64,000 nucleotides of DNA, taken from contig NZ_JH376797.1 of NCBI RefSeq assembly GCF_000234095.1, positions 260,493 to 324,492 on the forward strand. Direction: 5' to 3'. Positions 47,522 through 57,230 of the stretch are shown here, in pieces. The notes below the pieces were generated by a model. That model saw nothing but the letters and a program-made list of their open reading frames with translations. It had not been told where the DNA came from and ran no database searches. Each line of letters starts with the position of its first letter. Position 1 is the stretch's first letter. The translations under genes and the position numbers were made by a program. The stretch is from Centipeda infelix ATCC 43532 (GTDB taxonomy: Bacteria > Bacillota > Negativicutes > Selenomonadales > Selenomonadaceae).

Positions 47522-48462
47522 TGAAGAGATTACTTGCTGCGGCACTTTCTGCTTTGCTCCTCCTCGCGGCAGGCTGTGGGTCGGAGTCGCAGCCAAAGGA
47601 TGCAAAGCTTTCGAAGATCACCATCGGTCTGATGCCGGATACAGATTCCATCCCGTTCATCATCGCCGCAGAGCGCAGGTACTTTGCAGAGGAAGGTGTC
47701 GAGGTCGAGCTCGTCCCATTCAAGAGTGCGATGGAGCGGGATGCGGCTCTCCAGAGCGGCAACCTCGACGGTGCAATCTCTGATCTTCTCGCGGTTATCT
47801 TTGCACGCTCGGGCGGCTTTGCCCTGCATGCAACTTCCTACACGGACGGAAATTATAACCTCGTTGCGGGCGGCAATACGGGCATTTCCACCGCTCCTGA
47901 TCTGCACGGCAAGGAGATCGCCATCTCACGCAACACCATCATCGAGTATGTGACGGATGAGATTCTCGCGGTGAACGGATTGAACGAACGGGAGGTCTCC
48001 AAGGTCGTTATTCCGCAGATTCCCGTACGACTTGAGATGCTGCAGAGCGGAAATCTCGCGGCGGCGGTTCTGCCGGAGCCAATGGCGAGCGTTGCCGTTG
48101 CCTCCGGCAGCCGCTACGTCACGGGATCGGGGGAGCTCGGCATAAATCCCGGCGTTATCGTATTTGCAGATTCTGCCATCAACGAGAAAGCGGATTCCAT
48201 TCGCGCCATGTACCGCGCCTACAACAAGTCCGTGGAATATCTCAACCATGCGCCGCGTGCGGAATACATCGATCTTGTCATGGAAAAAAGCGGATTCCCT
48301 GCCCCCGCGCGTGATGCCCTTGAGCTCAAGCCCTACCGTCCTGCGGGACTTCCGGCGGAAAAGGATATAGAGGAGGCGGTGCGCTGGGTGAAGAGCAAGG
48401 ATCTTGCGGGGGACTATCGCTATGACGACCTCGTGTCCAAACTTCTCGTGGAGGAGAAATAA
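47521..48462 (+). CDS. ABC-type substrate-binding lipoprotein (NMT1/SsuA-like)
   Basis: 313 residues. Signal peptide and lipobox MKRLLAAALSALLLLAAGC give a lipid-anchored protein. The mature part has the NMT1/THI5-like fold: ITIGLMPDTDSIPFIIAAER, YFAEEGVEVELVPF and LQSGNLDGAISDLLAVIFA. Relatives bind pyrimidines, sulfonates or nitrate; the ligand is unclear. No permease or ATPase gene is adjacent, so it would share a transporter encoded elsewhere. It is placed directly before speA (stop/start TAATG), so an amine-related ligand is possible but unproven. ATG 47521 is chosen; ATG 47518 is equally readable. Confidence 0.85.
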   Translation: MKRLLAAALSALLLLAAGCGSESQPKDAKLSKITIGLMPDTDSIPFIIAAERRYFAEEGVEVELVPFKSAMERDAALQSGNLDGAISDLLAVIFARSGGFALHATSYTDGNYNLVAGGNTGISTAPDLHGKEIAISRNTIIEYVTDEILAVNGLNEREVSKVVIPQIPVRLEMLQSGNLAAAVLPEPMASVAVASGSRYVTGSGELGINPGVIVFADSAINEKADSIRAMYRAYNKSVEYLNHAPRAEYIDLVMEKSGFPAPARDALELKPYRPAGLPAEKDIEEAVRWVKSKDLAGDYRYDDLVSKLLVEEK

Positions 48463-49916
48463 TGCCGTACCTCTCGCAGACGAGTGCGCCTATTCAGGAG
48501 GCACTTGAGCGCATGAAGCGTGCGCGCCTCGTGCCCTTCGACGTGCCGGGACATAAGCGCGGGCGCGGCAATCCCGAACTCGCTGCATTTCTTGGAAGCG
48601 CGTGTTTGGATGTCGATGTCAACTCGATGAAGATGCTCGACAATCTCTGTCATCCCGTTTCCGTGATTCGAGATGCGGAGCGTCTTGCAGCGGAGGCATT
48701 CCGTGCCGCACACGCATTCTTTATGGTGAGCGGGACGACAGGCTCGGTACAGGCAATGGTGCTCTCGGCGGTGGGGCGCGGCGATAAGATCATTATGCCG
48801 CGCAATGTCCATCGGAGTGCAATCAACGCCCTCATTCTCTGCGGTGCAGTTCCAATCTATGTGAATCCAGGGATCGACGATATTCTCGGCATTGCACTCG
48901 GGATGCGTGTAGAGGATGTCGCCGCAGCAATTGCGCGTCATCCGGATGCAAAGGCGGTCTTTGTCAACAATCCGACGTATTATGGAATCTGTTCCGACCT
49001 CCACACAATTACGGAACTCGCACATGCCCACGGGATGAAGGTGCTCGTGGACGAGGCACACGGCACACATCTGTATTTCAGTGACCGCCTTCCTGTCGCC
49101 GCGATGGATGCAGGTGCAGATATGGCGGCAATCAGTATGCACAAATCCGGCGGCTCGCTGACGCAGAGCTCTCTCCTGCTCTGTTCGGACTCCATGCCGC
49201 TCGGCTATGTGCATCAAATCATAAATATCACACAGACGACAAGTGCGTCCTATCTGCTCCTCGCGAGTCTTGACATCAGTCGACGGAATCTCGCCCTGCG
49301 TGGTCGGGAGGTCATCGATAAGATCATCGACCTCGTTGCCTATGCGCGCGACGAAATCAATGCAATTGGTGACTACTATGCCTATGGACGTGAGCTAATC
49401 AACGGTGCCGCTGTTTTTGACTTCGACACGACGAAGTTGTCCATTTTTACGCGTCCGACAGGTCTTGCCGGCATCGAGGTCTATGACATCCTGCGCGATG
49501 ACTATGATATCCAGACAGAGTTTGGAGATATTGCGAACCTGCTCGCCTATGTGTCGGTCGGGGATCGCCCGAAGGACATCGAACGTCTTGTCGCGGCACT
49601 CGCGGAGATTCGGCGCAACTACCGCAAGGATCCATCCAAGACGCTCAAGATGGAGTACATCGACCCCGTCATCGTCTGCGGGCCACAGGATGCGTTCTAT
49701 GCGGAGAAAGAGTCCCTTCCGATTGCAAAGTCCTGCGGTCGCATATGCAGTGAGTTTGTCATGTGCTACCCGCCCGGCATTCCCATTCTTGCGCCGGGAG
49801 AACAGATCACGGAGGAGATTCTGACCTACATTCGCTATGCAAAGAAAAAGGGATGCCAGATCACGGGTCCCGAGGATATGAGCATACAGTATCTCAATGT
49901 GATGACGGAGAGATAA
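48462..49916 (+). CDS. speA: PLP-dependent Orn/Lys/Arg decarboxylase, probably biosynthetic arginine decarboxylase
   Basis: AAT-fold decarboxylase of 484 residues, the short B. subtilis SpeA type without the N-terminal wing domain. FDVPGHKRGRGNPELAAFL is N-terminal, with MVSGTTGSVQAMVLSA, VDEAHGTHLYFSD and the PLP lysine in SMHKSGGSLTQSS; the C-terminal domain ends around YPPGIPILAPGEQI. Substrate is inferred from neighbours: speE and the agmatinase speB follow directly, so arginine to agmatine is the most coherent reaction. Lysine or ornithine cannot be excluded from sequence. Confidence 0.88.
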   Translation: MPYLSQTSAPIQEALERMKRARLVPFDVPGHKRGRGNPELAAFLGSACLDVDVNSMKMLDNLCHPVSVIRDAERLAAEAFRAAHAFFMVSGTTGSVQAMVLSAVGRGDKIIMPRNVHRSAINALILCGAVPIYVNPGIDDILGIALGMRVEDVAAAIARHPDAKAVFVNNPTYYGICSDLHTITELAHAHGMKVLVDEAHGTHLYFSDRLPVAAMDAGADMAAISMHKSGGSLTQSSLLLCSDSMPLGYVHQIINITQTTSASYLLLASLDISRRNLALRGREVIDKIIDLVAYARDEINAIGDYYAYGRELINGAAVFDFDTTKLSIFTRPTGLAGIEVYDILRDDYDIQTEFGDIANLLAYVSVGDRPKDIERLVAALAEIRRNYRKDPSKTLKMEYIDPVIVCGPQDAFYAEKESLPIAKSCGRICSEFVMCYPPGIPILAPGEQITEEILTYIRYAKKKGCQITGPEDMSIQYLNVMTER

Positions 49917-49918
49917 AT

Positions 49919-50779
49919 ATGGAATTTTGGTATACAGAACAACATACGCCCGATGTGCGCCTTTCGATTCGCGTGAATCGCCAGCTCTATAGCAGACAGA
50001 GCGAGTTTCAGCGCATCGATGTGTTTGAGTCGCCCGAGTTTGGGCGATTTTTGACCCTCGACGGCTATATGATGCTGACGGAGAAGGATGAGTTCATCTA
50101 TCACGAGATGATTACCCACGTTCCCATGTGCGTACATCCGGAGGCAGAGAACATCCTCGTGATTGGCGGCGGCGATGGGGGAACCGTGCGCGAACTTCTG
50201 CGCTATCCTTCCATACGCCATATTGACCTTGTGGAGATCGACGAGATGGTGGTCGATGTCTGCCGTGAATACCTGCCATCGACGGCATCATGTCTCTCGG
50301 ATGGGCGCGTTCACATCCACTACGAGGATGGGCTGCGCTTCGTGCGCAAACCCATCGACACATACGACCTCATTATCGTGGACTCGACGGATCCATTCGG
50401 ACCGGGGGAAGGTCTTTTCACGAAGGAGTTCTACGGAAACTGCTTCAAGGCTCTGAAAGAGGACGGCATCATGATCAATCAGCATGAGAGCCCGTTTTAT
50501 GAACAGGATGCCTATGCAATGCAGCGTATGCACCAGCGCATTGTCCACTCATTTCCATTCAGTCGTGTATATCAGGTACATATACCGACCTACCCATCGG
50601 GACATTGGCTCTTCGGATTCTCGTCCAAGAACCGCCGCCCTGTCGAGGGCGTGGACTTTGCGCGTTGGAAGTCGCTCGGCATAAAGACACGCTACTATAA
50701 CACACAACTGCACGCAGCTGCATTTGCTCTGCCGAACTATGTGGAGGAGATACTCGAAGATGTGGAACCGCAACATTGA
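49919..50779 (+). CDS. speE: Spermidine synthase
   Basis: Transfers the aminopropyl group from decarboxylated SAM (from SpeD, 16848) to putrescine. It has 286 residues: DEFIYHEMITHVPMCVHP, the dcSAM site VIGGGDGGTVRELLRYP, VEIDEMVVDVC and the catalytic loop VDSTDPFGPGEGLFTKEF. ATG 49919 is 2 bases after speA; a longer frame inside speA is rejected. It overlaps speB by 20 bases. Confidence 0.95.
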   Translation: MEFWYTEQHTPDVRLSIRVNRQLYSRQSEFQRIDVFESPEFGRFLTLDGYMMLTEKDEFIYHEMITHVPMCVHPEAENILVIGGGDGGTVRELLRYPSIRHIDLVEIDEMVVDVCREYLPSTASCLSDGRVHIHYEDGLRFVRKPIDTYDLIIVDSTDPFGPGEGLFTKEFYGNCFKALKEDGIMINQHESPFYEQDAYAMQRMHQRIVHSFPFSRVYQVHIPTYPSGHWLFGFSSKNRRPVEGVDFARWKSLGIKTRYYNTQLHAAAFALPNYVEEILEDVEPQH

Positions 50780-51641
50780 AACGTTTCTCGGATGTGACGG
50801 GACGTATGAGGACAGCCATATCGTGATCTTCGGCGCACCGTTTGACTCGACGACATCCTATCGCCCCGGAACGCGCTTTGCTGCGCGTATCATGCGGGCA
50901 GAGTCCTACGGACTGGAGACGTACAGCCCCTATCAGGATCTCGATCTTGAGGATGCACACGCGTTTGACGGCGGCGATTTGGAGCTCCCGTTCGGAGACA
51001 CGGAGCGTGCGCTGGATATGATCCATACATTTACGAAGAATATTTTGACGGACGGACGGCTGCCATTTCTGATTGGCGGCGAACATCTTGTGAGCCTGCC
51101 CGCAATCAAGGCGGCGGCGGAAAAACACCCCGATCTTGCCGTGATTCATTTCGACGCGCATACGGATCTCAGAGATGAATATCTCGGCAACCACCTCTCT
51201 CATGCGACGGTAATCCGCCGTGTCTGGGATTTCCTCGGCGACGGACGCATTCATCAATTCGGCATTCGCAGCGGGGAGCGTGCAGAGTGGCAGTGGGCAC
51301 GGGCAGGGCATACGAATATCCATCCGTTCACCTTTTCCGGACTATCCGAGACGATTTCGGGGCTCAAGAATCGTCCCGTCTATCTCACCATTGACCTCGA
51401 TGTGCTCGATCCATCCGCATTTCCTGGCACCGGAACCCCCGAGGCGGGCGGTGTGACCTTCATTGACCTCATGAAGGCCGCTCTTTCCGTCATTCATGGG
51501 TGCAATGTCGTTGCCTGTGATATGGTCGAACTCTCGCCGCCACTCGATCCGAGCGGTACATCGACGGCGACGGCACTCAAGCTCCTGCGGGAGATGATCC
51601 TTGCACACGAGGCAGATTTTCTTCGCCCGCAAAGAGTATGA
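50760..51641 (+). CDS. speB: Agmatinase
   Basis: Manganese ureohydrolase converting agmatine to putrescine and urea. It has 293 residues. Metal motifs are GGEHLVSLP, VIHFDAHTDLRDEY and LTIDLDVLDPSAFPGTGTPE, and DMVELSPPLDPSG follows. ATG 50760 gives the family-like start MWNRNIETFLGCDGTYEDS inside the speE end. Together SpeA, SpeB, SpeE and the distant SpeD complete arginine to spermidine. Confidence 0.94.
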   Translation: MWNRNIETFLGCDGTYEDSHIVIFGAPFDSTTSYRPGTRFAARIMRAESYGLETYSPYQDLDLEDAHAFDGGDLELPFGDTERALDMIHTFTKNILTDGRLPFLIGGEHLVSLPAIKAAAEKHPDLAVIHFDAHTDLRDEYLGNHLSHATVIRRVWDFLGDGRIHQFGIRSGERAEWQWARAGHTNIHPFTFSGLSETISGLKNRPVYLTIDLDVLDPSAFPGTGTPEAGGVTFIDLMKAALSVIHGCNVVACDMVELSPPLDPSGTSTATALKLLREMILAHEADFLRPQRV

Positions 51642-51650
51642 GGATTTCGT

Positions 51651-51679
51651 TTGATACCTGCAGAACGATTTGTTATAAT
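51651..51679 (+). promoter_or_regulatory. Promoter of gatCAB
   Basis: TTGATA (51651-51656), a 17-base spacer and TATAAT (51674-51679), beginning 10 bases after the speB stop. The start near 51686 leaves a leader of about 27 bases before ATG 51713. Confidence 0.75.
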
Positions 51680-51712
51680 GATTCGGATATGACAAAGAAA
51701 GACGGTGGAGGC

Positions 51713-52003
51713 ATGAAGGTAACGGAACAGGATCTCACGACAACGGCGCATCTCTCGCGCCTTGCGATTCCTGTAGAGGAAAAAGAAGAAGCACTCAAAA
51801 CATTGGGGGATTTTCTAACGTATGTGGATAACCTTTCCAATGTCGATACAGAGCATGTGCATCCGACGACGTATGCACTGCCCATCGAGAATGTCTTCCG
51901 TGCCGACGAGGTGCGCCCGTCCCTTTCCAATGAGGCGGCACTCTCGAATGCCCCTCTTGCAGAGGACGGCTATTTCAAAGTACCGAAAGTACTCGAAGGG
52001 TAA
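51713..52003 (+). CDS. gatC: Asp-tRNA(Asn)/Glu-tRNA(Gln) amidotransferase subunit C
   Basis: Small scaffold subunit of GatCAB, 96 residues from ATG 51713: TTAHLSRLAIPVEEKEEAL and VDTEHVHPTTYALPIENVFR are typical. GGTGGAGGC lies immediately upstream. ATG 51689 is in frame but would be almost at the transcription start, and the 51638 start lies before the promoter. gatA follows after a 12-base gap with AAGGAGGAG. Confidence 0.9.
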   Translation: MKVTEQDLTTTAHLSRLAIPVEEKEEALKTLGDFLTYVDNLSNVDTEHVHPTTYALPIENVFRADEVRPSLSNEAALSNAPLAEDGYFKVPKVLEG

Positions 52004-52015
52004 GGAGGAGCTGTT

Positions 52016-53482
52016 TTGAGTCTATATGAAAAACCGGCGCATATCCTGCACGATATGCTTACGCGCAAGGAGATCAGTGCACGCGAACTGACCGAAGACG
52101 TACTTTCGCGCATGGACGCGGTCGAAAACGAAGTCGGCGCATATCTTTTGGAAAACCGCGAGGATGCACTTGCTGCCTCGGATCGCGTGGATGCGAAGAT
52201 CGCAGCGGGGAAGGAGATTCCTTTCCTCGCGGGTATCCCGGGCGCGATCAAAGACAATATCTGTACGAAGGGCGTGCGTACGACAGCCGGATCAAAGATT
52301 CTGGAGAGCTTTGTTCCGCCCTATGATGCAACGGTTATGACAAAACTGCATGATGCGGACGCTGTCATCCTTGGCAAGGCAAACCTTGACGAGTTTGCAA
52401 TGGGCGGCTCGACGGAGAACTCTGCCTATCACCCGACCCATAATCCGTGGGACACGGAGCGAGTTCCCGGCGGGTCGTCGGGCGGCAGTGCGGCGGCGGT
52501 TGCATCGGGGACGGCGATCTGGGCGCTTGGCAGCGATACGGGCGGCTCGATTCGTCAGCCCGCCTCGTTCTGCGGCATTGTCGGTCTGAAGCCGACCTAT
52601 GGGCGCGTCTCCCGCTACGGACTTATGGCGTATGCTTCCTCCCTTGATCAGATCGGTCCCCTCACACGCGATGTCACGGATGCCGCGCACCTCATGAACG
52701 TCATTGCAGGGCACGATGTCATGGACTCGACCGCAAGCAGGGCAGATGTACCGGACTATACGAAGGCATTGCAGAATGACGTAAAGGGACTCAAGATCGG
52801 TCTGCCCAAGGAATACTTCATCTCGGGAATGGACAGCGATGTCGAAGTCTCTGTCCGTAAGGCGATTGCGGATGTTGAAGCGATGGGGGCGGAAGTGCGC
52901 GAGATTTCACTTCCGCACACGGACTATGCCGTCTCGACCTACTATCTGATCGCCCCCGCAGAGGCTGCGACCAACCTCGAGCGTTATGACGGTGTCAGCT
53001 ACGGTGTACGCGTCGATGGGGAAGATCTCGTCGACATGATGACGCGCACGCGCACGGAGAAATTCGGTGCGGAGGTCAAACGCCGCATCCTCATCGGCAA
53101 CTATGCTCTTTCTGCGGGCTACTACGACGCATACTATCTCAAGGCACTCAAGGTGCGGACGCTCATTCAGCAGGACTTCACGCATGCCTTTGAAGAGGTT
53201 GATGTCATCATGACACCGACCGCACCGACCCCCGCCTATAAGATTGGCGAGATGACGAGCCCCCTGCAGATGTACCTGCAGGATATCTCGACCGTGCCTC
53301 TCAACCTTGCGGGGCTGCCCGGTATTTCTGTACCCTGTGGCTTTACCGCAGCGGGACTTCCCATCGGACTGCAGATCATCGGACGTCCGCTCGCGGAGGA
53401 GACGATCCTACGTGCGGCATATGCCTATGAGCAGGCACATGATTTCCATACGAAAATGGCACCGATTGGAGGAAAGGCATGA
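52016..53482 (+). CDS. gatA: Asp-tRNA(Asn)/Glu-tRNA(Gln) amidotransferase subunit A
   Basis: Glutaminase subunit that supplies ammonia to GatB for correcting mischarged Glu-tRNA-Gln and Asp-tRNA-Asn. It has 488 residues. The amidase Ser-cisSer-Lys triad is visible: [12 protein letters not shown] (Lys), [16 protein letters not shown] (cis-Ser) and [18 protein letters not shown] (Ser). TTG start 52016 with AAGGAGGAGC. The stop overlaps gatB. Confidence 0.97.
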   Translation: MSLYEKPAHILHDMLTRKEISARELTEDVLSRMDAVENEVGAYLLENREDALAASDRVDAKIAAGKEIPFLAGIPGAIKDNICTKGVRTTAGSKILESFVPPYDATVMTKLHDADAVILGKANLDEFAMGGSTENSAYHPTHNPWDTERVPGGSSGGSAAAVASGTAIWALGSDTGGSIRQPASFCGIVGLKPTYGRVSRYGLMAYASSLDQIGPLTRDVTDAAHLMNVIAGHDVMDSTASRADVPDYTKALQNDVKGLKIGLPKEYFISGMDSDVEVSVRKAIADVEAMGAEVREISLPHTDYAVSTYYLIAPAEAATNLERYDGVSYGVRVDGEDLVDMMTRTRTEKFGAEVKRRILIGNYALSAGYYDAYYLKALKVRTLIQQDFTHAFEEVDVIMTPTAPTPAYKIGEMTSPLQMYLQDISTVPLNLAGLPGISVPCGFTAAGLPIGLQIIGRPLAEETILRAAYAYEQAHDFHTKMAPIGGKA

Positions 53483-54918
53483 AATACGAAACCGTCATCG
53501 GTCTTGAGATTCACTGTGAACTCAAGACAAAGACCAAGATTTTCTGCGGCTGTGCGACGGGCTTCGGCGCAGATCAGAATACGCATGTCTGTCCCGTCTG
53601 CCTTGGGCTTCCCGGTGTCCTGCCCGTCGTCAATCGTCAGGTCGTAAACTATGCCATCAAGGCGGGGCTTGCAACCAACTGTGAAATCAACGGGTACAGC
53701 AAGTTCGACCGCAAGAACTACTACTATCCAGACCTTCCGAAGAACTTTCAGACCTCACAGTTTGACCTCCCGATTGCTGAGCACGGCTGGGTGGATATTG
53801 ACACGGAGGCGGGCAAGAAACGTATTCGTCTGACGCGCATCCATATGGAGGAGGACGCAGGGAAGCTCGTGCACTCCGGCACGACGATCAAGGACTCCTC
53901 TTCGTCCAACGTGGATTACAACCGTACGGGTGTCCCCCTGCTTGAAATCGTCTCCGAGCCGGATATGTCCTCGGCGGAAGAAGCGCGTGCCTACATGGAG
54001 AAGATCAAGACGATCATGGAGTACATCGATGTCTCCAACTGCCGCATGGAGGAGGGGAATCTCCGTGCGGATATCAACGTCTCTCTGCGTCCCGTCGGCT
54101 CGGACAAACTGGGCACGCGCACGGAGATGAAGAACATCAACTCCTTCAAGGCACTTGAGGATGCCATCAACTACGAAATCGAACGTCAGACCGAGGTGCT
54201 TGAGGACGGTGGTCACATCATTCAGGAAACGCGCACATGGGATCCAGAGCGCGGCATCACCCTCTCCATGCGCAGCAAGGAGGAGGCACATGACTACCGC
54301 TATATGCCGGAGCCTGACCTGCCGCCGATTGTGACGAGCAAAGAGGAGATCGAGGCGATCTGCAAAGAGCTGCCCGAGCTGCCAGATGCACGCCGTGCAC
54401 GTCTGATGGACGAAGCAGGGCTTTCCGCTTACGATGCGGGCATCATTACAAGCTCGCGTGCAATGGCGGAATACTACGATGCTATCACGGCGACGGGGGC
54501 GGACGCGAAACTCGCGGCAAATTGGCTGATGAGTGATCTCGCAAAGAACCTCAATGCAGAGGGAAAGACAATCGAGGAGTCCCCCGTTGATGCAAAGCGT
54601 CTCGGTGAGATGATCCTGCTCATCTCGAAGGGGACGATTTCCTCGAAGATCGGCAAAACTGTATTCAAGGAGATGTGGATATCGCCCGATGCACCGGAAA
54701 AGATTGTTGCGGACAAGGGGCTTGTCCAGATCACCGACACAAAGGAGATCGAGGATATTGTCGATCAAGTCATCGCAGCGAACGCAAAAGCCGTTGAGGA
54801 CTATAAGGGCGGCAATAAGAAGGCAATCGGTGCGCTTGTCGGACAGGTGATGAAGCAGTCCAAGGGTAAGGCAAACCCACAGATGGTCAACGAACTCTTG
54901 GCAAAAAAACTCGGCTGA
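53479..54918 (+). CDS. gatB: Asp-tRNA(Asn)/Glu-tRNA(Gln) amidotransferase subunit B
   Basis: Kinase/transamidase subunit, 479 residues. [20 protein letters not shown], zinc-ligand [30 protein letters not shown] and [17 protein letters not shown] are the catalytic GatB motifs. A C-terminal helical GatB/YqeY domain (from about 330) ends [14 protein letters not shown]. It ends the operon at the terminator 54924-54958. Confidence 0.97.
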   Translation: MKYETVIGLEIHCELKTKTKIFCGCATGFGADQNTHVCPVCLGLPGVLPVVNRQVVNYAIKAGLATNCEINGYSKFDRKNYYYPDLPKNFQTSQFDLPIAEHGWVDIDTEAGKKRIRLTRIHMEEDAGKLVHSGTTIKDSSSSNVDYNRTGVPLLEIVSEPDMSSAEEARAYMEKIKTIMEYIDVSNCRMEEGNLRADINVSLRPVGSDKLGTRTEMKNINSFKALEDAINYEIERQTEVLEDGGHIIQETRTWDPERGITLSMRSKEEAHDYRYMPEPDLPPIVTSKEEIEAICKELPELPDARRARLMDEAGLSAYDAGIITSSRAMAEYYDAITATGADAKLAANWLMSDLAKNLNAEGKTIEESPVDAKRLGEMILLISKGTISSKIGKTVFKEMWISPDAPEKIVADKGLVQITDTKEIEDIVDQVIAANAKAVEDYKGGNKKAIGALVGQVMKQSKGKANPQMVNELLAKKLG

Positions 54919-54923
54919 GACAA

Positions 54924-54958
54924 ACAGCCTTTTCCGAAAGGGAAAGGCTGTTTTTGTC
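54924..54958 (+). terminator. Terminator of gatCAB
   Basis: AACAGCCTTTTCC / GGAAAGGCTGTTTTT hairpin with a GAAAG loop and T-run. Confidence 0.9.
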
Positions 54959-54973
54959 AAAGGGGGCATTTCC

Positions 54974-55642
54974 ATGAACTATAAAGCCGCTGTATTTGAT
55001 TTGGACGGAACACTTGTCAACTCACTGGACGATCTGGCGGACAGTGCCAACGCCACACTTCGCGCACACAGCTTTCCCATGCATGAGGTGGAGGCATATC
55101 GCTATTTTGTCGGAGACGGCACACGAAAGCTGATGGAACGCATTCTCCCGCAGGAGAACGCTGCGGATACGACCTTTGTGGAGCAATTTATGTCGAAGTA
55201 CAAGGATCGCTATGCGCGGAATCTGCTCCAAAAGACGAAGCCGTATGACGGCATTATGGAGATGCTTGAGGAACTACGACGACGCGGTATTCCGATGGCA
55301 GTCTGCACAAACAAACATCAGTCTGCGGCAGAGATGATTGTGAAGACGCTTTTTCCGCATGGGATTTTTCAGGAAATCATCGGCGATCAGGAAGGACTGC
55401 CGCGTAAGCCCGACCCGCAAAAGGTGCTTCACATCATGAGAAATTTTGGGGTCACGGGAGAGCAGACCGCATATTTTGGCGATACAGACGTAGACATGGA
55501 CACAGCACGCAATGCAGGAGCGTTTGCGGTCGGCGTTCTCTGGGGATTCCGGCCAGAGGAGGAACTCGTGGCACATGGGGCGGATATTCTCCTGATACAC
55601 CCGATGGAACTATTTGAAAAGGTGACGTTTGCAGAGCGATGA
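54974..55642 (+). CDS. HAD-family hydrolase, phosphoglycolate phosphatase-like
   Basis: 222 residues. HAD motif I is AVFDLDGTLVNSLDDL, motif II AVCTNKHQSA, motif III lysine in LPRKPDPQKVL and motif IV YFGDTDVDMDTARNAG. The small cap domain between motifs I and II places it in the Gph/PgmB branch; phosphoglycolate is a reasonable but unproven substrate. The stop overlaps the methyltransferase start by 4 bases. Confidence 0.88.
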   Translation: MNYKAAVFDLDGTLVNSLDDLADSANATLRAHSFPMHEVEAYRYFVGDGTRKLMERILPQENAADTTFVEQFMSKYKDRYARNLLQKTKPYDGIMEMLEELRRRGIPMAVCTNKHQSAAEMIVKTLFPHGIFQEIIGDQEGLPRKPDPQKVLHIMRNFGVTGEQTAYFGDTDVDMDTARNAGAFAVGVLWGFRPEEELVAHGADILLIHPMELFEKVTFAER

Positions 55643-57036
55643 AACATAGAAAAACGATAAAGCAAGCCGCGCAGACGATTCCCGTCTGCAAAGGGCGAAC
55701 CTATGAACTTCAAATTGATCGCCTCGGAACGAGCAGTGAGGGGGTCGGACGATACGAGAATTTTACTGTCTTTGTCCCGAATGCACTCCCCGGCGAGAAC
55801 GTCTCCGTCATCATAGAAGAAGTAAAGAACAGCTATGCACGCGGACGCATCAAGCAGATCCTGCATGAGAGTGTCGATCGCGTTGCACCGCTCTGTGAAC
55901 TCTACGAGGAATGCGGCGGCTGTCAGCTCCAACACCTCTCCTATGAGGCACAGCTGCGTGCAAAACGTGCACAGGTCGTAGACGCATTGACCCATATCGG
56001 CAAGCTCCCGCAGATTCCCGTGATGGAAACGCTGCGTGCAGAAGAACCGTGGAACTATCGGAACAAGATGCAGTTTCCAATTGGACGAAATATCGGAAAG
56101 ATCGTGATTGGCTGCTTTGCACAGGGCAGTCACAGGATTATCAATACGGAAAACTGCCATATCCAGCGTGCGGAGAACAACGACCTTGCAAATGCTGCAC
56201 GCGAGATTGCAGAGCAGCTTCACATTCCTGTCTATAACGAGGACACCCACAAGGGCGTTCTGCGCCACATTGTCGGGCGCGTCGGACGCAGCAACGATCT
56301 CATGGCGGTCATTGTTACTGCAACAAAGCAGCTCCCACGCGCCAAGGACTTTGTTCGCATGATGCGTGAGCGTCTGCCAAACCTCGTCAGTGTCCATCAG
56401 AATATCCAGACCTATCGCAACAACGTCATCATGGGACGCGACACACAGCTGCTCTGGGGACGACCGACAATTATCGATTCTTTGGGGCGGCTGAACTTCC
56501 ACATCTCCCCGCGCTCCTTCTTTCAGGTCAATACAAGACAGGCAGAACGCCTTTACGAGCAGGCACTCGCCTATGCTGACCTGCATGGGACAGAGACTGT
56601 CATCGACGCCTATTGCGGTACGGGAACAATTACGCTGTTTCTTGCTCAAAAAGCTCGAAAGGTCTACGGCATTGAAATCGTACAGCCCGCCATCCTTGAC
56701 GCGCGAAAGAATGCACGTGACAACCATGTAAAGAATGCCGAGTTCATCGTTGGCGACGCGACTGCCGTCATGCCTGCACTCTACAAACAGGGCATTCGCC
56801 CCGATGTCGTCGTTGTCGATCCGCCGCGTGCCGGATGCACCGAAACCGTCCTGCGCACCTTCGCCAACATGAAGCCACAGCGCATCGTCTACGTCTCCTG
56901 CAACCCTGCCACACTTGCGCGCGACCTCGCCATCCTGAAAGGACTCGGCTATCTCGCACAGGAAGTTCAGCCCGTCGATTTATTCCCTCAGACATCGCAC
57001 GTCGAGAATGTTTGCCTGCTAAAAAAACAAAAATAA
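55639..57036 (+). CDS. RumA/RlmD-type 23S rRNA (uracil-5) methyltransferase
   Basis: SAM-dependent m5U methyltransferase of 465 residues. An N-terminal TRAM domain (about 20-75, DRLGTSSEGVGRYENFTVFV) precedes the Fe-S cysteines APLCELYEECGGCQLQHL and NTENCHIQ. The Rossmann core has DAYCGTGTITLFLAQKA and VVVDPPRAGCTETVL, and the nucleophile is in YVSCNPATLARDLAIL. Which rRNA site it modifies (1939 or 747) is not decidable here. It is the last clearly chromosomal gene before the accessory region. Confidence 0.93.
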   Translation: MKHRKTIKQAAQTIPVCKGRTYELQIDRLGTSSEGVGRYENFTVFVPNALPGENVSVIIEEVKNSYARGRIKQILHESVDRVAPLCELYEECGGCQLQHLSYEAQLRAKRAQVVDALTHIGKLPQIPVMETLRAEEPWNYRNKMQFPIGRNIGKIVIGCFAQGSHRIINTENCHIQRAENNDLANAAREIAEQLHIPVYNEDTHKGVLRHIVGRVGRSNDLMAVIVTATKQLPRAKDFVRMMRERLPNLVSVHQNIQTYRNNVIMGRDTQLLWGRPTIIDSLGRLNFHISPRSFFQVNTRQAERLYEQALAYADLHGTETVIDAYCGTGTITLFLAQKARKVYGIEIVQPAILDARKNARDNHVKNAEFIVGDATAVMPALYKQGIRPDVVVVDPPRAGCTETVLRTFANMKPQRIVYVSCNPATLARDLAILKGLGYLAQEVQPVDLFPQTSHVENVCLLKKQK

Positions 57037-57107
57037 CGGAAATCCAAGAGGTTTCAGCAGATTGCTTGATTGCGGGCAGTCTGCCGAAATCTCTTTTTGT
57101 TCAACAG

Positions 57108-57149
57108 ATTGATTTTTCGTTCAAAACTAAGTATGATTGAACGAAAAAT
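57108..57149 (+). promoter_or_regulatory. mrr promoter overlapped by a perfect 13-bp palindrome
   Basis: TTGATT (57108-57113), an 18-base spacer and TATGAT (57132-57137) form a likely promoter. ATTTTTCGTTCAA (57112-57124) and TTGAACGAAAAAT (57137-57149) are perfect inverted repeats 12 bases apart, covering the spacer and abutting the -10. TTTTTGTTCAA at 57094 is a near-direct repeat of the left arm. There is no T-run, so an operator is more likely than a terminator. Confidence 0.6.
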
Positions 57150-57230
57150 AGAATGCCGAATGAAAGGACTTTGGGAAGCTTCGCCCAAAACAAAATCCAT
57201 ATAACAATCATATAAGGGAGAGGTATCAAT

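Noticed and set aside
57112-57149. The mrr palindrome as an rlmD terminator
   Set aside because: Neither arm is followed by a T-run on the relevant strand, and it overlaps a good promoter for mrr.
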